Assembly: GCA_035578155.1 (NCBI GenBank)
Contig: JAPWDM010000005.1
Location: forward strand, 13,234,832-13,298,831
Length of the DNA: 64,000 nt
From: Brachynemurus nebulosus
Lineage: Eukaryota > Arthropoda > Insecta > Neuroptera > Myrmeleontidae
Direction of reading: 5' to 3'
A model generated the notes under the pieces. It did no database searches, was not told the DNA's origin, and saw only the letters and a program-made list of their open reading frames with translations. Below, piece by piece: positions 32,061 through 43,312 of this stretch. The first letter of the stretch is position 1, and every line of letters starts with the position of its first letter. Position numbers and translations under genes: made by a program.

Positions 32061-32560
32061 GGCCCCATACACGGTGAGATCTGTATCGATACCTTGTATC
32101 GATACAAATAGCGATACATATATCTGAGATTTGTATCATGTTTATTTAGCACACACACGCTGAGACTGAATCGTAAAACCTCAGTACAAATAAAAAATTT
32201 TATTAATAAAGAAATGTGCGATCTACGACGACCTGTGGCACCTGTGCTATTAGCAATTGCAATACAAACATCTTTACATTTTGAATCCCGTATAGACATG
32301 GGTATAATTTATACATATTAATAAAATCTTCCCAAAAATCTCTATCTGCAAACATGATTATTCAAATAAATAACAATTATTTACTTTATTAATTGTCAAA
32401 ATAAAAATGAAACCATAGTTACCATGATACTTGAGACAAGCACGATACCTGCTGATACTGATGCAGTGATACCGAGACAGTCACATACACGACAAGATCT
32501 GTATCATGATACTGATACCTGTAACATGTAGCGATACAGATCTCATCGTGTATGGGGCCC
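32061..32560. mobile_element. 500-bp TIR element rich in GATAC motifs
   Basis: Ends GGCCCCATACACGGTGAGAT and ATCTCATCGTGTATGGGGCC are long inverted repeats extending into AGATCTGTATCG. The interior is packed with GTATC/GATAC repeats (GTATCGATACAAA, TGATACTGATACC), which resemble subterminal transposase-binding arrays. No clear target duplication is seen. The 80-codon minus-strand frame (32057-32299) is a shadow of these repeats. Confidence 0.75.
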
Positions 32561-32807
32561 TTTAGACATACATTGTGATGATGTTTGCATATATTTGGGG
32601 GTAACTAATTTTGTTCATTACTCCATTGGATGATTATGTTACCAATAAATAATTTAAGAAAAATTAATATTTAGCTTCAAAGTTAGATGAAAATTTAAAA
32701 CAATTTATTTTTCGTGTTTTTAGTTTTTATAATGATGGGCAGAGTTTTGTTACATCTCACTTTCAAATTTCAATAAAATTACGAAATCTAAAAAACACCA
32801 GTACTTA

Positions 32808-34455
32808 CAAGTAAAGGTCCCGAGGCCGGACCTATCGATTTTGATGAAACTTAAATATGTTGTAGAACACTAAAAACTAAGGGACACGTATTTTTTTTTA
32901 TCTGCGGAAAAACGGTTTGAAGGGGTGAAATCGCCCTCCAAAAATTGGGGTAAAAATTTAATTTTTCAAATATCTCGAAAACAGTAAGAGATAGAGCAAA
33001 AGTTTAAATTGGCGATATTACTCTTTTTTAAAGAGCTATCTATTGATATGCCCTTTGTTCAAATTACATCAGCAGGGGTGGTTGGGGGTTAAAATTTGGG
33101 AGGTTAATTTTACAAAAAGGGGGTGAAAAATAAACAATATAAAAATTTTGTTTACAGATTTGAAATCTACGTCAAAAAATCTAATTGACCTGTTTTTGCT
33201 CAATATCCTAATATTAAGTCTAGGGGTAGTTAACTAGAGGGTGACTATGTCGAATAATCGTACTATTTGGGTATTTCAAGAAGTTCTTCTTCATGGAAAA
33301 TAGCTTAGGACAATTAAAATAACGTAGAAATGAAATTCTCGAATTCAAAATTGAGTTTGAGTAACATTGGAGAGGGGGTGAGTCACCCTCTTAAATTACA
33401 TACTAGTTTATATACACTAATTTTTTTAATTTAACACACTGATAGTGGGTAAAATAATGTCACAATAAGTGGTTCTGAAGTTGGACTATCATATGTAAGG
33501 TCTTTATTAGGTTTGTTTTTTAATGGATATTATAGTTTTCCTTATCGAAAATTATCGATACCGAAAATTACATAACCTAACCTAAAATAACGAAACCTAA
33601 TAAAAACCTTACATACGATAGTCTAACTTCAGAACCATCTATTGTGACATTATTACCCCCTGTCAGTGTGTTAATTGCAAAAATTACTGTATGTAAACTA
33701 GTATGTAATTCAAGAGGGTGACTCACCCCCTCTCCAATGTTGCTTAAAATCAATTTTGAATTCGAGAATTTCATTTTAGTCCAACTTCAGAACCACTTAT
33801 TGTGACATTATTTTACCCACTATCAGTGTGTTAACAGCAAAAATTAGTTTATATAAACTAGTATGTAATTTAAGAGGGTGACTCACCCCCTCTCCAATGT
33901 TGCTCAAACTCAATTTTGAATTCGAGAATTTCATTTCTACGTTATTCTAATTGTTTTAAGCTATTTTCCACGAAGAAGAACTTCTTGAAATACCCAAATT
34001 GTACGACTATTCGACATAGTCACCCTCTAGTTAACTACCCCTAGACTTAATATTAGGACATTGAGCAAAAATAGGTCAATTAGATTTTTTGACGTAGATT
34101 TCAAATCTGTAAACAAAATTTTTATATTGTTTATTTTTCACCCCCTTTTTGCAAAATTAACCCCCAAATTTTAACCCCCAACCACCCCTGTTGATGTAAT
34201 ATGAACAAATTGCATATCAATAGATAGCTCTTTAAAAAAGAGCAATATCGCCAATTTAAACTTTTGCTCTATCTCTTACTGTTTTCGAGATATTTGAAAA
34301 ATTAAATTTTTACCCCAATTTTTGAAGGGCGATTTCACCCCTTCAAACCGTTTTTCCGCAGATAAAAAAAAATACGTGTCCCTTAGTTTTTAGTATTCTA
34401 CAATATATTTAAGTTTCATCGAAATCGATAGGTCCGGCCTCGGGACCTTTACTTG
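32808..34455. mobile_element. 1.65-kb palindromic element with one arm segment tripled
   Basis: Bounded by TTA (32805-32807 and 34456-34458), suggesting a PIF/Harbinger-type 3-bp target. Termini CAAGTAAAGGTCCCGAGGCC and GGCCTCGGGACCTTTACTTG are inverted. The arms extend about 600 bp (GGTTTGAAGGGGTGAAATCG; GGGTGACTATGTCGAATA). A block with GAGAGGGGGTGAGTCACCCTC occurs once in the left arm and twice in tandem in the right (about 33600-33780 and 33780-33945). No frame is convincing. Confidence 0.85.
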
Positions 34456-34458
34456 TTA

Positions 34459-35758
34459 GTGAAAACCGTTATGAGGATACACATTAACGGAAAGTCAATC
34501 AGTTGTTACGGGGTGTAAGTTGCTGTATGTACGAATATGTTTGTCTTTTATACTTACGTAATTTATTTTAATATGTAACATAATAAAACATATTTTTTTT
34601 TTTGTAATTGTGAATAGGGCCGTACACATAGAAAAATAAATAAGGTAAGAGAACAACAAAACTGGACGTAATATATTCCAAACGAAGGTGATGTAATTGA
34701 CGTTTAGTTTTAGACGCACGTGACATATAACATGGCGTTTGTTTGTTGTTTATATCATGTAAACTGATACCTCTGATTGAAAATGTATTGAACTGTGTAA
34801 GAAGTTGTTGTCTGTCAGCTCATGTCTTTTCATAATCATCTAGTTTTTCTACACCATTTGATTAAAAAACAACAAAAAAAAGCAAAATCCATACGCTATG
34901 TTCTGGTTCTATTTATAGACATAAAATAATTTATTATAAAGATTTACACAATTAATAATGAAATATATGAGTTGATTTAACTTCGAGTTCAATTACAAAA
35001 TTGTTTGTGACAAAAGGGACGGAGGCCAGAATGATTCTATAGGTGTTCCACTTTGCCAATTTTGGTACGGAACACTAAAAAGTATGGTTTCAAGCAAGAT
35101 TTAAGTATTTAATGTAACAAGTTGGCTCAATCAATCGGAAAGTTTGATTCCAGTTTTAAAATTGCCAATATATGTATACTTCATAGACAGTGGCGTCTGC
35201 CATGAAAGATTTTGTAACTGATTAATTCAAGTAATGTTAATTTAAAAATATTATTTTTAGTCGGTTTTCGTATACTAATGTTATTCAAAATTACTTTAAG
35301 TAAAAACAGTATTTGAAATATTGAAAAAAAAAGTTGATTGAAACATCAGTCAATTTTTTAGCTTCAATTTCTTAATGTATTTGTAATACACAGCATTCTC
35401 TCTAGTCGATTCTCTCCTCAATGAATAATACAGTACAATAAAGAAATGAATGTCCCAATTTTTAAGCAATTCATATTTTCACATAAATATTTGTGTCATT
35501 TTTTGTAAATTCAAAACATCTTTTTGTTTTTTTGTTTTTTTTGAAAATAAATTTAATATTAAAATAATAAAAATACCGAAAGAATACTCTGCTGAAGAAA
35601 TAGTGCAGATAATTTGGTGGAAAAAAATTATTTTATAAAACTTCCAAAAATATCAATACATTTATCGAAAGCACTCTTGTGGCACAACTTTTTCCTTATG
35701 GAATTCCAGTGTTATCAATTAACATGTAAATCGTATGTATACATCCGAACGGGATACC
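34459..35758. other. intergenic, nothing recognised
   Basis: AT-rich. Frames at 34495-34719 (-) and 35450-35638 (+) are low-complexity and lack motifs. No paired repeats were found. Confidence 0.4.

Positions 35759-35831
<73 letters not shown>
35759..35831. repeat. (TA)n microsatellite
   Basis: About 36 TA units directly abutting MITE A; a second run of about 13 units (36281-36307) abuts the other side. The element probably inserted in, or seeded, a TA tract. Confidence 0.95.
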
Positions 35832-35832
<1 letters not shown>

Positions 35833-35835
<3 letters not shown>

Positions 35836-36277
35836 CATGTGAGTTTTTTGAGAGTTGCCATTTCTATTACAACCAAATTTTTATGATAGAAATGGTACTG
35901 GAAAAGGTTCTTTTCTTGGATGTAATGGAAATGTAACCAAGAAAAACACTATCGGTTAAAGTAACCTCAAGTACATATGCATATTTTTACCTCCTAACTG
36001 ATAAATTAAAGAAAAATTAAAAAATTATACTTGGGTAAAAAACTTGCTCATTTATGTTGTTAATTAATGCATTAGATCAGTTTTATCGAAAAATTAATAT
36101 ATAGTCCCATTTAAAAATCTATAAGTTTGTATCATAGCTCGAAAACCATAAGAGCTATAAAGCTCCTGACTATAGCAATCGGTTGCCCCCGTTGATATCT
36201 ACAACTCTTATTTGAACAATTTTTCGACTAAACGGTTTGGCTGTAATAAAAATGGCAACTCTCGAAAAACTCACATA

Positions 36278-36279
<2 letters not shown>
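35833..36279 (+). mobile_element. TA-target MITE family A, full-size copy
   Basis: About 447 bp, with termini ATGTGAGTTTTTTGAGAGTT and CTCGAAAAACTCACAT. Internal landmarks GATAGAAATGGTACTGGAAA, TAATGCATTAGATCAG and GCAATCGGTTGCCCCCGT are shared in inverted order with 36770-37217. Confidence 0.85.
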
Positions 36280-36309
<30 letters not shown>

Positions 36310-36429
36310 GTAGTGTGGTCCATAAGTTCTTAGCCTCACATAGTTAATAGAGGGTAATCTAAATTATTTAACTTATTCCGATAGCAACTTTATTGTTGAG
36401 AGTATTTTAAACATTTTGTAGTCGAGTGA

Positions 36430-36500
36430 TTTTTGCAAACGTCCAAAACTGAGTATCGTGCAGTTATTAAGTTTTTATCTAAAGAAGGTCTAATGCTAAT
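36430..36500 (+). pseudogene. mariner transposase N-terminal relic
   Basis: The frame reads FLQTSKTEYRAVIKFLSKEG then LMLI. EYRAVIKFL..EG is the typical start of mariner-type transposases (helix-turn-helix region). Upstream, TCCATAAGTTCTTAGCC at about 36318 may be part of the 5' terminal repeat. The frame is cut at 36501, where a CAGGGCC..TTTTAG hAT-type end begins. The catalytic DD34D part is absent. Confidence 0.6.
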
Positions 36501-36769
36501 CAGGGCCGATTTTAGCTTCGTGCCGCCCCTAGGCTGCATGAAGCCTGCGTGAACATAATATGGTAAAATTGACATCTTCAGAGTGTTCGGACTGAGAATA
36601 TGCCGCAAAGAATTTGTCGGACAATCCTATCATCTGATTCTAAAGATATTTATTTAACAACTGCCGACAAATCAGCTGGTTGGTAGTAAAATTATTATAC
36701 GCCGTTATTTTGACAAGATACAGACGGCGGACTCGGCGAACGGCGCACCATTTTTGTCGGACAAATATA
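36501..36769. other. hAT-type end and short repeats
   Basis: CAGGGCCGATTTTAGCTTCG at 36501 resembles the left end of hAT MITEs seen elsewhere here, and is followed by GCCGCCCCTAGG. I cannot find the partner end. TTTGTCGGACAA recurs at about 36615 and 36757, with GCCGACAAATC between. Confidence 0.4.
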
Positions 36770-37217
36770 CTGTGTGAGTTTTTTGAGAGTTGCCATTTTT
36801 ATTACAGCCAAACCGTTGATTTAATCGAAAAATTTTTCAAATAAGAGTTGTAGATATCGATGGCGGCCATCGATTGCTATAGCCGGGAGCTTTATAGCTC
36901 TTATGGTTTTCGAGCTATGATACAAACTTATAGATTTTTAAATGAGACTATATATTAATTTTTCAATAAAACTGATCTAATGCATTAATTAACAACATAA
37001 ATAAGCAAAAAAAATTTTTTTACCCAAGTTTAATTTTTTAATTTTTCTTTATCAGTTAGGCCGTAAAAATATGCATATGTACTTGAGGCTACTTCAACCG
37101 ATAGTGTTCTGGTTGATTACATCTCCATTACATCCAAGAAAAGAACCTTTTCCAGTATCATTTCTATCATAAAAATTTGGTTGTAATAAAAATGGCAACT
37201 CTCAGAAAACTCACATG
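36770..37217 (-). mobile_element. TA-target MITE family A, inverted copy
   Basis: About 448 bp starting CTGTGTGAGTTTTTTGAGAG after TA and ending AAAACTCACAT. It is the opposite orientation of 35833-36279, so the two copies frame 36280-36769 as an inverted pair. Confidence 0.85.
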
Positions 37218-38043
37218 ATATTTTCGCCTATGTTATTTCATTATCTTTTAAGAAAATTTAAAAGTAAAACATTGGTGCGTACTAGTAAACGCCGCATTTA
37301 TAAGAATTTTCGTAGATAAAAAACTTGGGAGACTCGTCAAAATGAAGCCGCACACGAAGTTACAAAGGAGTGGTAATAAATTATGAAAACACCCCCTGGC
37401 CCCCGGACTAATATTTTACTTTGTTAATTTTCACTATCAAAGATAGATAGTAAAAGCTAGTAAAAGATCAATCTTATTTATAGTGAAAATTGACAAAGGT
37501 TATTATAATTTATTTATATTTACTATTAATGAAAATAAAAGCATAAATAAATAGTTCGCGTGCCTGTGAATTGTAAATTTTTTTCTATAAATCAGGAACT
37601 AATTTTATGGTTTATAAATAAAAAAAAGTATGTAAAGAAAAAAATGGTATCTCGACTGAAATTAAATTGATCAATATAATATGATAATATATGGTACAAA
37701 ATATTTTGTTTGAAAAGGCGGGATATCAATTACTAACAGGCGGAATATATTACAAGTGTCTGATATAATTCAGAACATGTTCAAATAAACCTATATAAAT
37801 TTTGTGTTTTAAAATGTTTGTGTATACAGTGTGTTTTAATCTATAAAAGTCCACCTGTAATTAAATAAAGTTTTAAAAATCATAAAAACAATCACTTCAA
37901 AAAATAAAAATTTTGCTTAAAAGCTGTTAAATTCTCAATCTGTTTTAATTCGTTTATCAACCGCAGTCGCAACTTTAGCTCGCGTTGATAGTTTTGAATA
38001 TTAGACCCCAAGAAAATGATTACATAATGTCAGTTTCAAAGCC
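37218..38043. other. intergenic, nothing recognised
   Basis: AT-rich. A short segment (about 37410-37500, TTTACTTTGTTAATTTTCA and its complement) is related to the flank of family F. Confidence 0.4.
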
Positions 38044-38401
38044 CACGGAGAGAAAATTCATATAAAAATTACTGTGCTCAGCATTACAATCGACGTGTAA
38101 AAGGCGAACATATTCAATTTTGTACGGTAAAAATATAAAAATTATAATTAATCGTAGAAAATTTAAAGGATAGAATATTGTTTCCGTAATATTAGCTCCG
38201 TAAAATTTGTAAAACAGCACAGTAAAAGGTTCCATTGCCGACAAAAAAATATTTTTTAATTGTTTTTCTTACAAAAATTACCATGCTGTATTATAATATT
38301 TGAAATGCTATCTGCTAATAGTAGAAAGAAAAAAAGAGAAAGAAGGTTGTGTGTGTTGTGAACGCTGTTGAAATGTACCTCACTCATAGCAAGTCACATA
38401 G

Positions 38402-38695
38402 CCAACCATAGGTGTAGACGACCAACTTGGTCGGACGGGTCGGACCAAGCACCTTGATTCATTAGACTATCTTACAAGCAGCAAGCAGTATTCATTACAC
38501 TGTCTTAGAGGACGGGGATGTCACCGTTTAATTCATCATTTTGTTACTTCACTATCTTTAGTATTAGAATATATTGTTGGCAATCATTTTTGTATACATC
38601 ATAAAGAATCGAAAGTCGGAAAAGATCGGGCATCTTCGAAGTTTTTACAGGTACAGCCCAAGCAACATAAGTTTGCGGGTCAGATGCGCAAATGA
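38402..38695 (+). CDS. 94-codon open frame in dimer unit 1
   Basis: The frame opens after TAG at 38399-38401 and is in register with the unit 2 frame from GTA at 38414 to TGA at 38693-38695. It includes DDQLGRTGRTKHLDSLDYLT, CHRLIHHFVTSLSLVLEYIV and GKDRASSKFLQVQPKQHK. There is no ATG at its start, so it is either an internal exon or a relic. I do not recognise the family. Confidence 0.3.
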   Translation, partial: PTIGVDDQLGRTGRTKHLDSLDYLTSSKQYSLHCLRGRGCHRLIHHFVTSLSLVLEYIVGNHFCIHHKESKVGKDRASSKFLQVQPKQHKFAGQMRK

Positions 38696-39117
38696 AAGAG
38701 TACGACAACAAGAATTAAACTATAACATATATGCATAAGAGTGTGATAAAAGTTGTGTTACCACATTAAATTTTACCATGCTAGCACATATTTTTTATTT
38801 TGGTCGTCGATCGCGCACGAATTATAAGAGAGCATGGTAATTTTTCTGAAATTTTATCTACAAAAATTATATGATTTTTCTCTCCGTATTGTATTATTTG
38901 TAAATTGTATTATTTCCATTACACACGGAGAGAAAAATTATATAATTTTTGTAGATAAAATTTCAGAAAAATTTACCATGCTTTCTTATAATGCGTGCGC
39001 GATCGACGACCAAAATAAAAAATATGTGCTAGCATGGTAAAATTTAATGTGCTAACACAACTTTTATCACACTCTTATACATATATGTTATAGTTTAATT
39101 CTTGTTGTCGTACTCTT

Positions 39118-39399
39118 TCATTTGCACATCTGACCCGCAACCTTATGTTGCTTGGGCTGTACCTGTAAAAACTTCGAAGATGCCCGATCTTTTCCGATTT
39201 TCGATTCTTTATGATGCATACAAAAATGATTGCCAATAATATATTCTAATACTAAAGATAGTGAAGTAACAAAATGATGAATTAAACGGTGACATCCCCG
39301 TCCTCTAAGACAGTGTAACGAATACTGCTTGCTGCTTGTAAGACAGTCTAATGAATCAAGGTGCTTGGTCCGACCCGTCCGACCAAGTTGGTCGTCCAC
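39118..39399 (-). CDS. 94-codon open frame in dimer unit 2
   Basis: Same length and register as 38414-38695 with no indel. Six residues differ (Y/C, V/I, I/M, V/I, F/V, R/C) against about two silent changes, so I see no sign of purifying selection since duplication. It opens with GTG and no ATG. A His/Cys-containing stretch (GNHFCMHHKES) is present, but I cannot match it to a known transposase. Confidence 0.3.
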   Translation of the reverse strand: MDDQLGRTGRTKHLDSLDCLTSSKQYSLHCLRGRGCHRLIHHFVTSLSLVLEYIIGNHFCMHHKESKIGKDRASSKFLQVQPKQHKVAGQMCK

Positions 39400-39771
39400 A
39401 CCTATGGTTGGCTATGTAACTTGCTATGAGTGAGGTACATTTCAACAGCGTTCACAACACACACAACCTTCTTTTTCTTTTTTTCTTTCTACTATTAGCA
39501 GATAGCATTTCAAATATTATCATACAGCATGGTAATTTTTGTAAGAAAAACAATTAAAAAATATTTTTTTGTCGGCAATGGAACTTTTTACTGTGCTGTT
39601 TTACAAATTTTACGGAACTAATATTACGGAAACAATATTCTATCCTTTAAATTTTCTATGATTAATTATAATTTTTATATTTTTACCGTACAAAATTGGA
39701 TATGTTCGCCTTTTACACGTCGATTGTAGTGCTGAGCACAGTAATTTTTATATGAATTTTCTCTCCGTGCA

Positions 39772-39970
39772 GTTTTAGAAAAGTGACTTCGAAAACTTAT
39801 TATTCACTTTCAGTTTTATGATTCTATTATTTTACTTGCGGCTTTTTAAGACTGAAAAATTTTTGTAAACTTTACGACGTCACTAAATTAAAAAATTTCA
39901 TTTTCCTCAAATTAATTGGTTGAATTGGGGTTACATATTTAGGTGTGAACTTTTCATTCACAAACATTTT
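39772..39970 (+). repeat. dispersed repeat family E, partial unit
   Basis: GTGACTTCGAAAACTTATTA, GTAAACTTTACGACGTCAC and TCATTTTCCTCAAATTAATT follow the order of the family E units at 45163-45897. Confidence 0.6.
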
Positions 39971-40514
39971 AAGATAAAGTTGAGGTTCTATTTACCACTT
40001 TTTAATTTTAGGCCTCGTTTGCGAAATACTGATGTTCAAGGTGGCAAATAATCGAAACATTTTATTTTTGTTACTATTATCACATTTTATCGTATTCATC
40101 CTGTACCGCTACGAAAGGTAACAAAATAACAAATCCTTAGCGAAATATATCGTTTTTTATGTTTCTTATATAAACCTGAAAATAGGTTTCTGTCTTCGGT
40201 ACCATATATGACAAAAGAGATGTGGATGATAGCATGTATAAGACTATATGATAAATTATTATCTCTAAAACATCAAGCTGATACATATATTTTTTTTTTT
40301 CAGTAAAGAAACAGAACCGTTCAAAATAAATAATTATTAGAGTTAAAAAAATATATATTTAATAAAATTTATCAGATTACGCCATCTTCATGTTCAACTC
40401 AAAGTGAAAATATTATTTTTTAATTAATTTTTTCTATGGATGTGATGTTTGTATCGATTTTATTTTTCAATAAATCATTGTTTTGGCAATAATTTTGTTT
40501 GTTTGATACTATTA
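39971..40514. other. intergenic, nothing recognised
   Basis: AT-rich, without coding signal or paired repeats. Confidence 0.4.
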
Positions 40515-41316
40515 CAGTAAGACCTTGATAATCCGACTTAAACGGGCGGCCGGTAGGCCGGATTTGCGAAAAAGCCGAACCATCGAGAGACTGTTTAAAA
40601 TGTAATGAATTTGAGACCCCTTATAGCTCCTCTAAGAAAGTTAACAGCAAGCACTGCTGTTCTATGTATTGGGTTTGTAAGCATTTCTCAAAACTAGCTC
40701 CTTCAATTACTAAAACCTAAATACAGTAATTTCACGTGTAGAGTAAAAAGGTCCTTGTACATTAATTTACAATAAAATCTTAGAGTTGGAGGTTTTTAAT
40801 TAGTACGCATTTTGTTTAATACAGTAACTATTTGAAAAGTAAATTAAATCCAACACAACAAATTACAAATCGCTACTGAAATTAGGTTAGTTAGGCTACT
40901 TAGTAGTCACTCTCTCCGTAGCAGTGGATGAGTGTAGGTCAATCACAAGTCAATTGTGTTGATTGTTGTTGGCATTGTTATAACCCCCACACGGAGCCGT
41001 ATACAAGGGTTGTAGTATCATACATATGTATGCGACAGCACGGCCACATCCTATCACTCACACAAAGACAGATCACCGCACAAATACAAAGTAAACCCAG
41101 TGCACGTATATATAACATAATACAATTCTATTTTGTACTGTACTAATTGACTGTAAATATAGAATGTAAATGTGTGTAAAATTGTGTATCTATAGATAAC
41201 AAATAGGTAGTATACTATTTGTTATCAGTTATTCTCTTAAAACTACAACTTTTAGAATCGGACTGGATTACTGGAGGGTCCGAATTATCGAGGGCCGAAT
41301 TATCGAGGTTCTACTG
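40515..41316. mobile_element. pogo/Tigger-like non-autonomous element
   Basis: An 802-bp element bounded by TA. Left end CAGTAAGACCTTGATAATCC; right end TATCGAGGTTCTACTG, with an extra GGGCCGAATTATCGAGG just inside. CAGT(A)GAACCTCGATAATCCG-type ends at TA targets are typical of pogo/Tigger transposons. No DDE transposase remains; the 72-codon frame at 40928 has no motif. Confidence 0.85.
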
Positions 41317-42866
41317 TATTCTAGTGTAGGGTAGTGATGGCGGACCTTCTTAGTGTGAGTGTCAAACCTATATTATCTGTTCATTTTCTGGACATTAGTG
41401 GGAAAATAATCAGAATACGAAGTATGACAGAATTGAAGATATAAGAAGCAAGCATACAGAAACCCGGGTAGTTACACTAAGACATTGTTCAGGGTGGTGG
41501 GGGACAAACTTTCCCTCTTTTACTTGCGCTCCTAACGAATGGCCTCGGGCCTCGAGGTTACAGCCCCTCACACCGGGTTTGAAAAGGTCTTAGCCCGCTT
41601 TTTCCGCTTGTAATTTTCTGTTAACTTTAGAATTCTAATTTTGTTAAAAATAAAAAAATAGTACAGAAAACTCATTTTAAAAAAAATATTGTATTCGTAA
41701 TGACGTCATCAAGTTAAATTTTTTTAAAAATTAGTAGCTATTGAGTGCAAAATTTTCATTTTTCCTGTAAAAATGGCCATGTTCGTTCAGAAAATGTGAC
41801 TTATTTCTCGGGTATGATTTTTCTTTTAAGCTCTATTCCGTTTCTGGACAATCGATGGGTTGAACACCACTGCTTTATTTATAGTATGTTCACTGAAACG
41901 AAGAAGATTGCTTGAGTAAATAAATTCATTTTTCCTCTGTGTCCTTCGTTACTTTAAATTTTTTTCTTAGCCCGCCAAATATTTGGGTATTTACAGTTTG
42001 GTCTGCCGCGCCAACGAAAAAACGTTGCGAACCTCTGGTCTGAACGGTTGCCTTCAGTTTTCAAAATTGGAGCTACATTTTTTTTTAATTTAAATTTTTG
42101 ATGAGGGTAGAATTCGATCAATTTTTCAGTGTTTTCTTTGGTTAAAAAATTTCGATCCTTATTATGTACTCGTATGTTAATTTGATGTAAATATGTGATT
42201 TAAAATTTCCAACTGAATACATAGTATCATTAATTCAATTAAATGATATGCTAATAATAATTATTCAATGAAAAAAGTTTGGTAATTGTATTGTCCCAGT
42301 ATCAAATACCTACCTCATTGAAATAGTTTTGTTTCATTTCTATTATGTTTGTCATCTGTAAATTTAATAAATAGAATTTCGATTAGCTACGGTCGGTAAT
42401 ATTTATTAATATTAATAATTTCAAATTATATACATTTTTTTTCAAATGATTTTTTGTGTACATTTCGATTTATTAATATATTTAAATATACATATATACG
42501 GACCTTATATAGTTTAATCTTTTTTTTTTTTTATGTTTAAATTTATAAATAAAACATTCGATTTCAGACAATTGTGTTCTCACCTACATGAAAAATGGGC
42601 GCCATGTATAAATCATAATTCATAATTTACTTCTGGTTGCTTAAGTACATTATAATTTTAACTATGCAAGTATTAGTGAATGTGCATACTTAGTATTTAT
42701 ATAAATATAATGCCGTTTCAAAATTGAGAATATACGCAGCCTATTATAGTTTAACTGGAAATTTATTATCCAGTTAATGATTGAGATTTTTATGCATTAA
42801 AGGACCCCTCCGGATAAGTAAGGTGAATCTGCCTAAGGTCCAATCTGGGTCGGGGGTGCCATAGTA
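41317..42866. other. intergenic with a family E fragment
   Basis: About 41590-41800 has the TGACGTCATCAAGTTAAA core and AAAATTTTCATTTTT order of family E. Near 42010-42040 the minus strand reads CAGACCAGAGGTTCGCAACG, a possible hAT-type end. No gene was seen. Confidence 0.4.
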
Positions 42867-43310
42867 GGGTTCGCCCTCACACATGTATTCCATAGCTGCA
42901 ATATTAGGTCAAGGTTGTTTTGCGTTTTCGAGAATGTTCAATTTTGAACTTTTCCCGATTTTCCACTCCCCCCCCCCTAAGTGCATAAGTATTATATACA
43001 TGCATGTAGGGTATGCATGTAGGGCTCTTCAAAACACGTAGAAGAAGATATTTGCAAAAATTTCTAAATGACCTATAAAAACACACAAAGTGCGATCTTG
43101 GACCAAAATGAGACATAGATTTTTGAAATCTACGCCTTTGAATTAGTAAATATATGTATGTCTAAAAATATTTCGCAAAATTGGGCCAAGTAAGGCTAAT
43201 TTAAGGATTTAAATATATGGGGTTCTAGTGACACTCGGTGTTGTAGTCGTTTTAGTGGGCTTGTTTAGCCATAAAATATGGCTATGGAATACATATGTAA
43301 GGGCGAACCC
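42867..43310. mobile_element. TA-target MITE
   Basis: A 444-bp element bounded by TA (42865-42866 and 43311-43312). Ends GGGTTCGCCCTCACACATGT and ACATATGTAAGGGCGAACCC, continuing into ATTCCATAGC, make a roughly 30-bp terminal repeat. A 12-C run lies near 42970. Confidence 0.85.
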
Positions 43311-43312
43311 TA

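Larger units (their letters stand above)
38044..39769. mobile_element. head-to-head inverted dimer of an 845-bp TIR element
   Basis: Unit 1 is 38044-38886 (+) and unit 2 is 38924-39769 (-), nearly identical and separated by 37 bp of AT-rich spacer. Outer ends are CACGGAGAGAAAATTCATAT and its complement. Inner ends are the related CACGGAGAGAAAAATTATAT and its complement, so each arm is a complete element with both terminal repeats, not half of one palindrome. GCATGGTAA subterminal motifs recur within each unit. The superfamily is not clear to me. Confidence 0.85.

Noticed and set aside
35614..35886. 90-codon frame with (IY)n
   Set aside because: Translation of the (TA)n tract.
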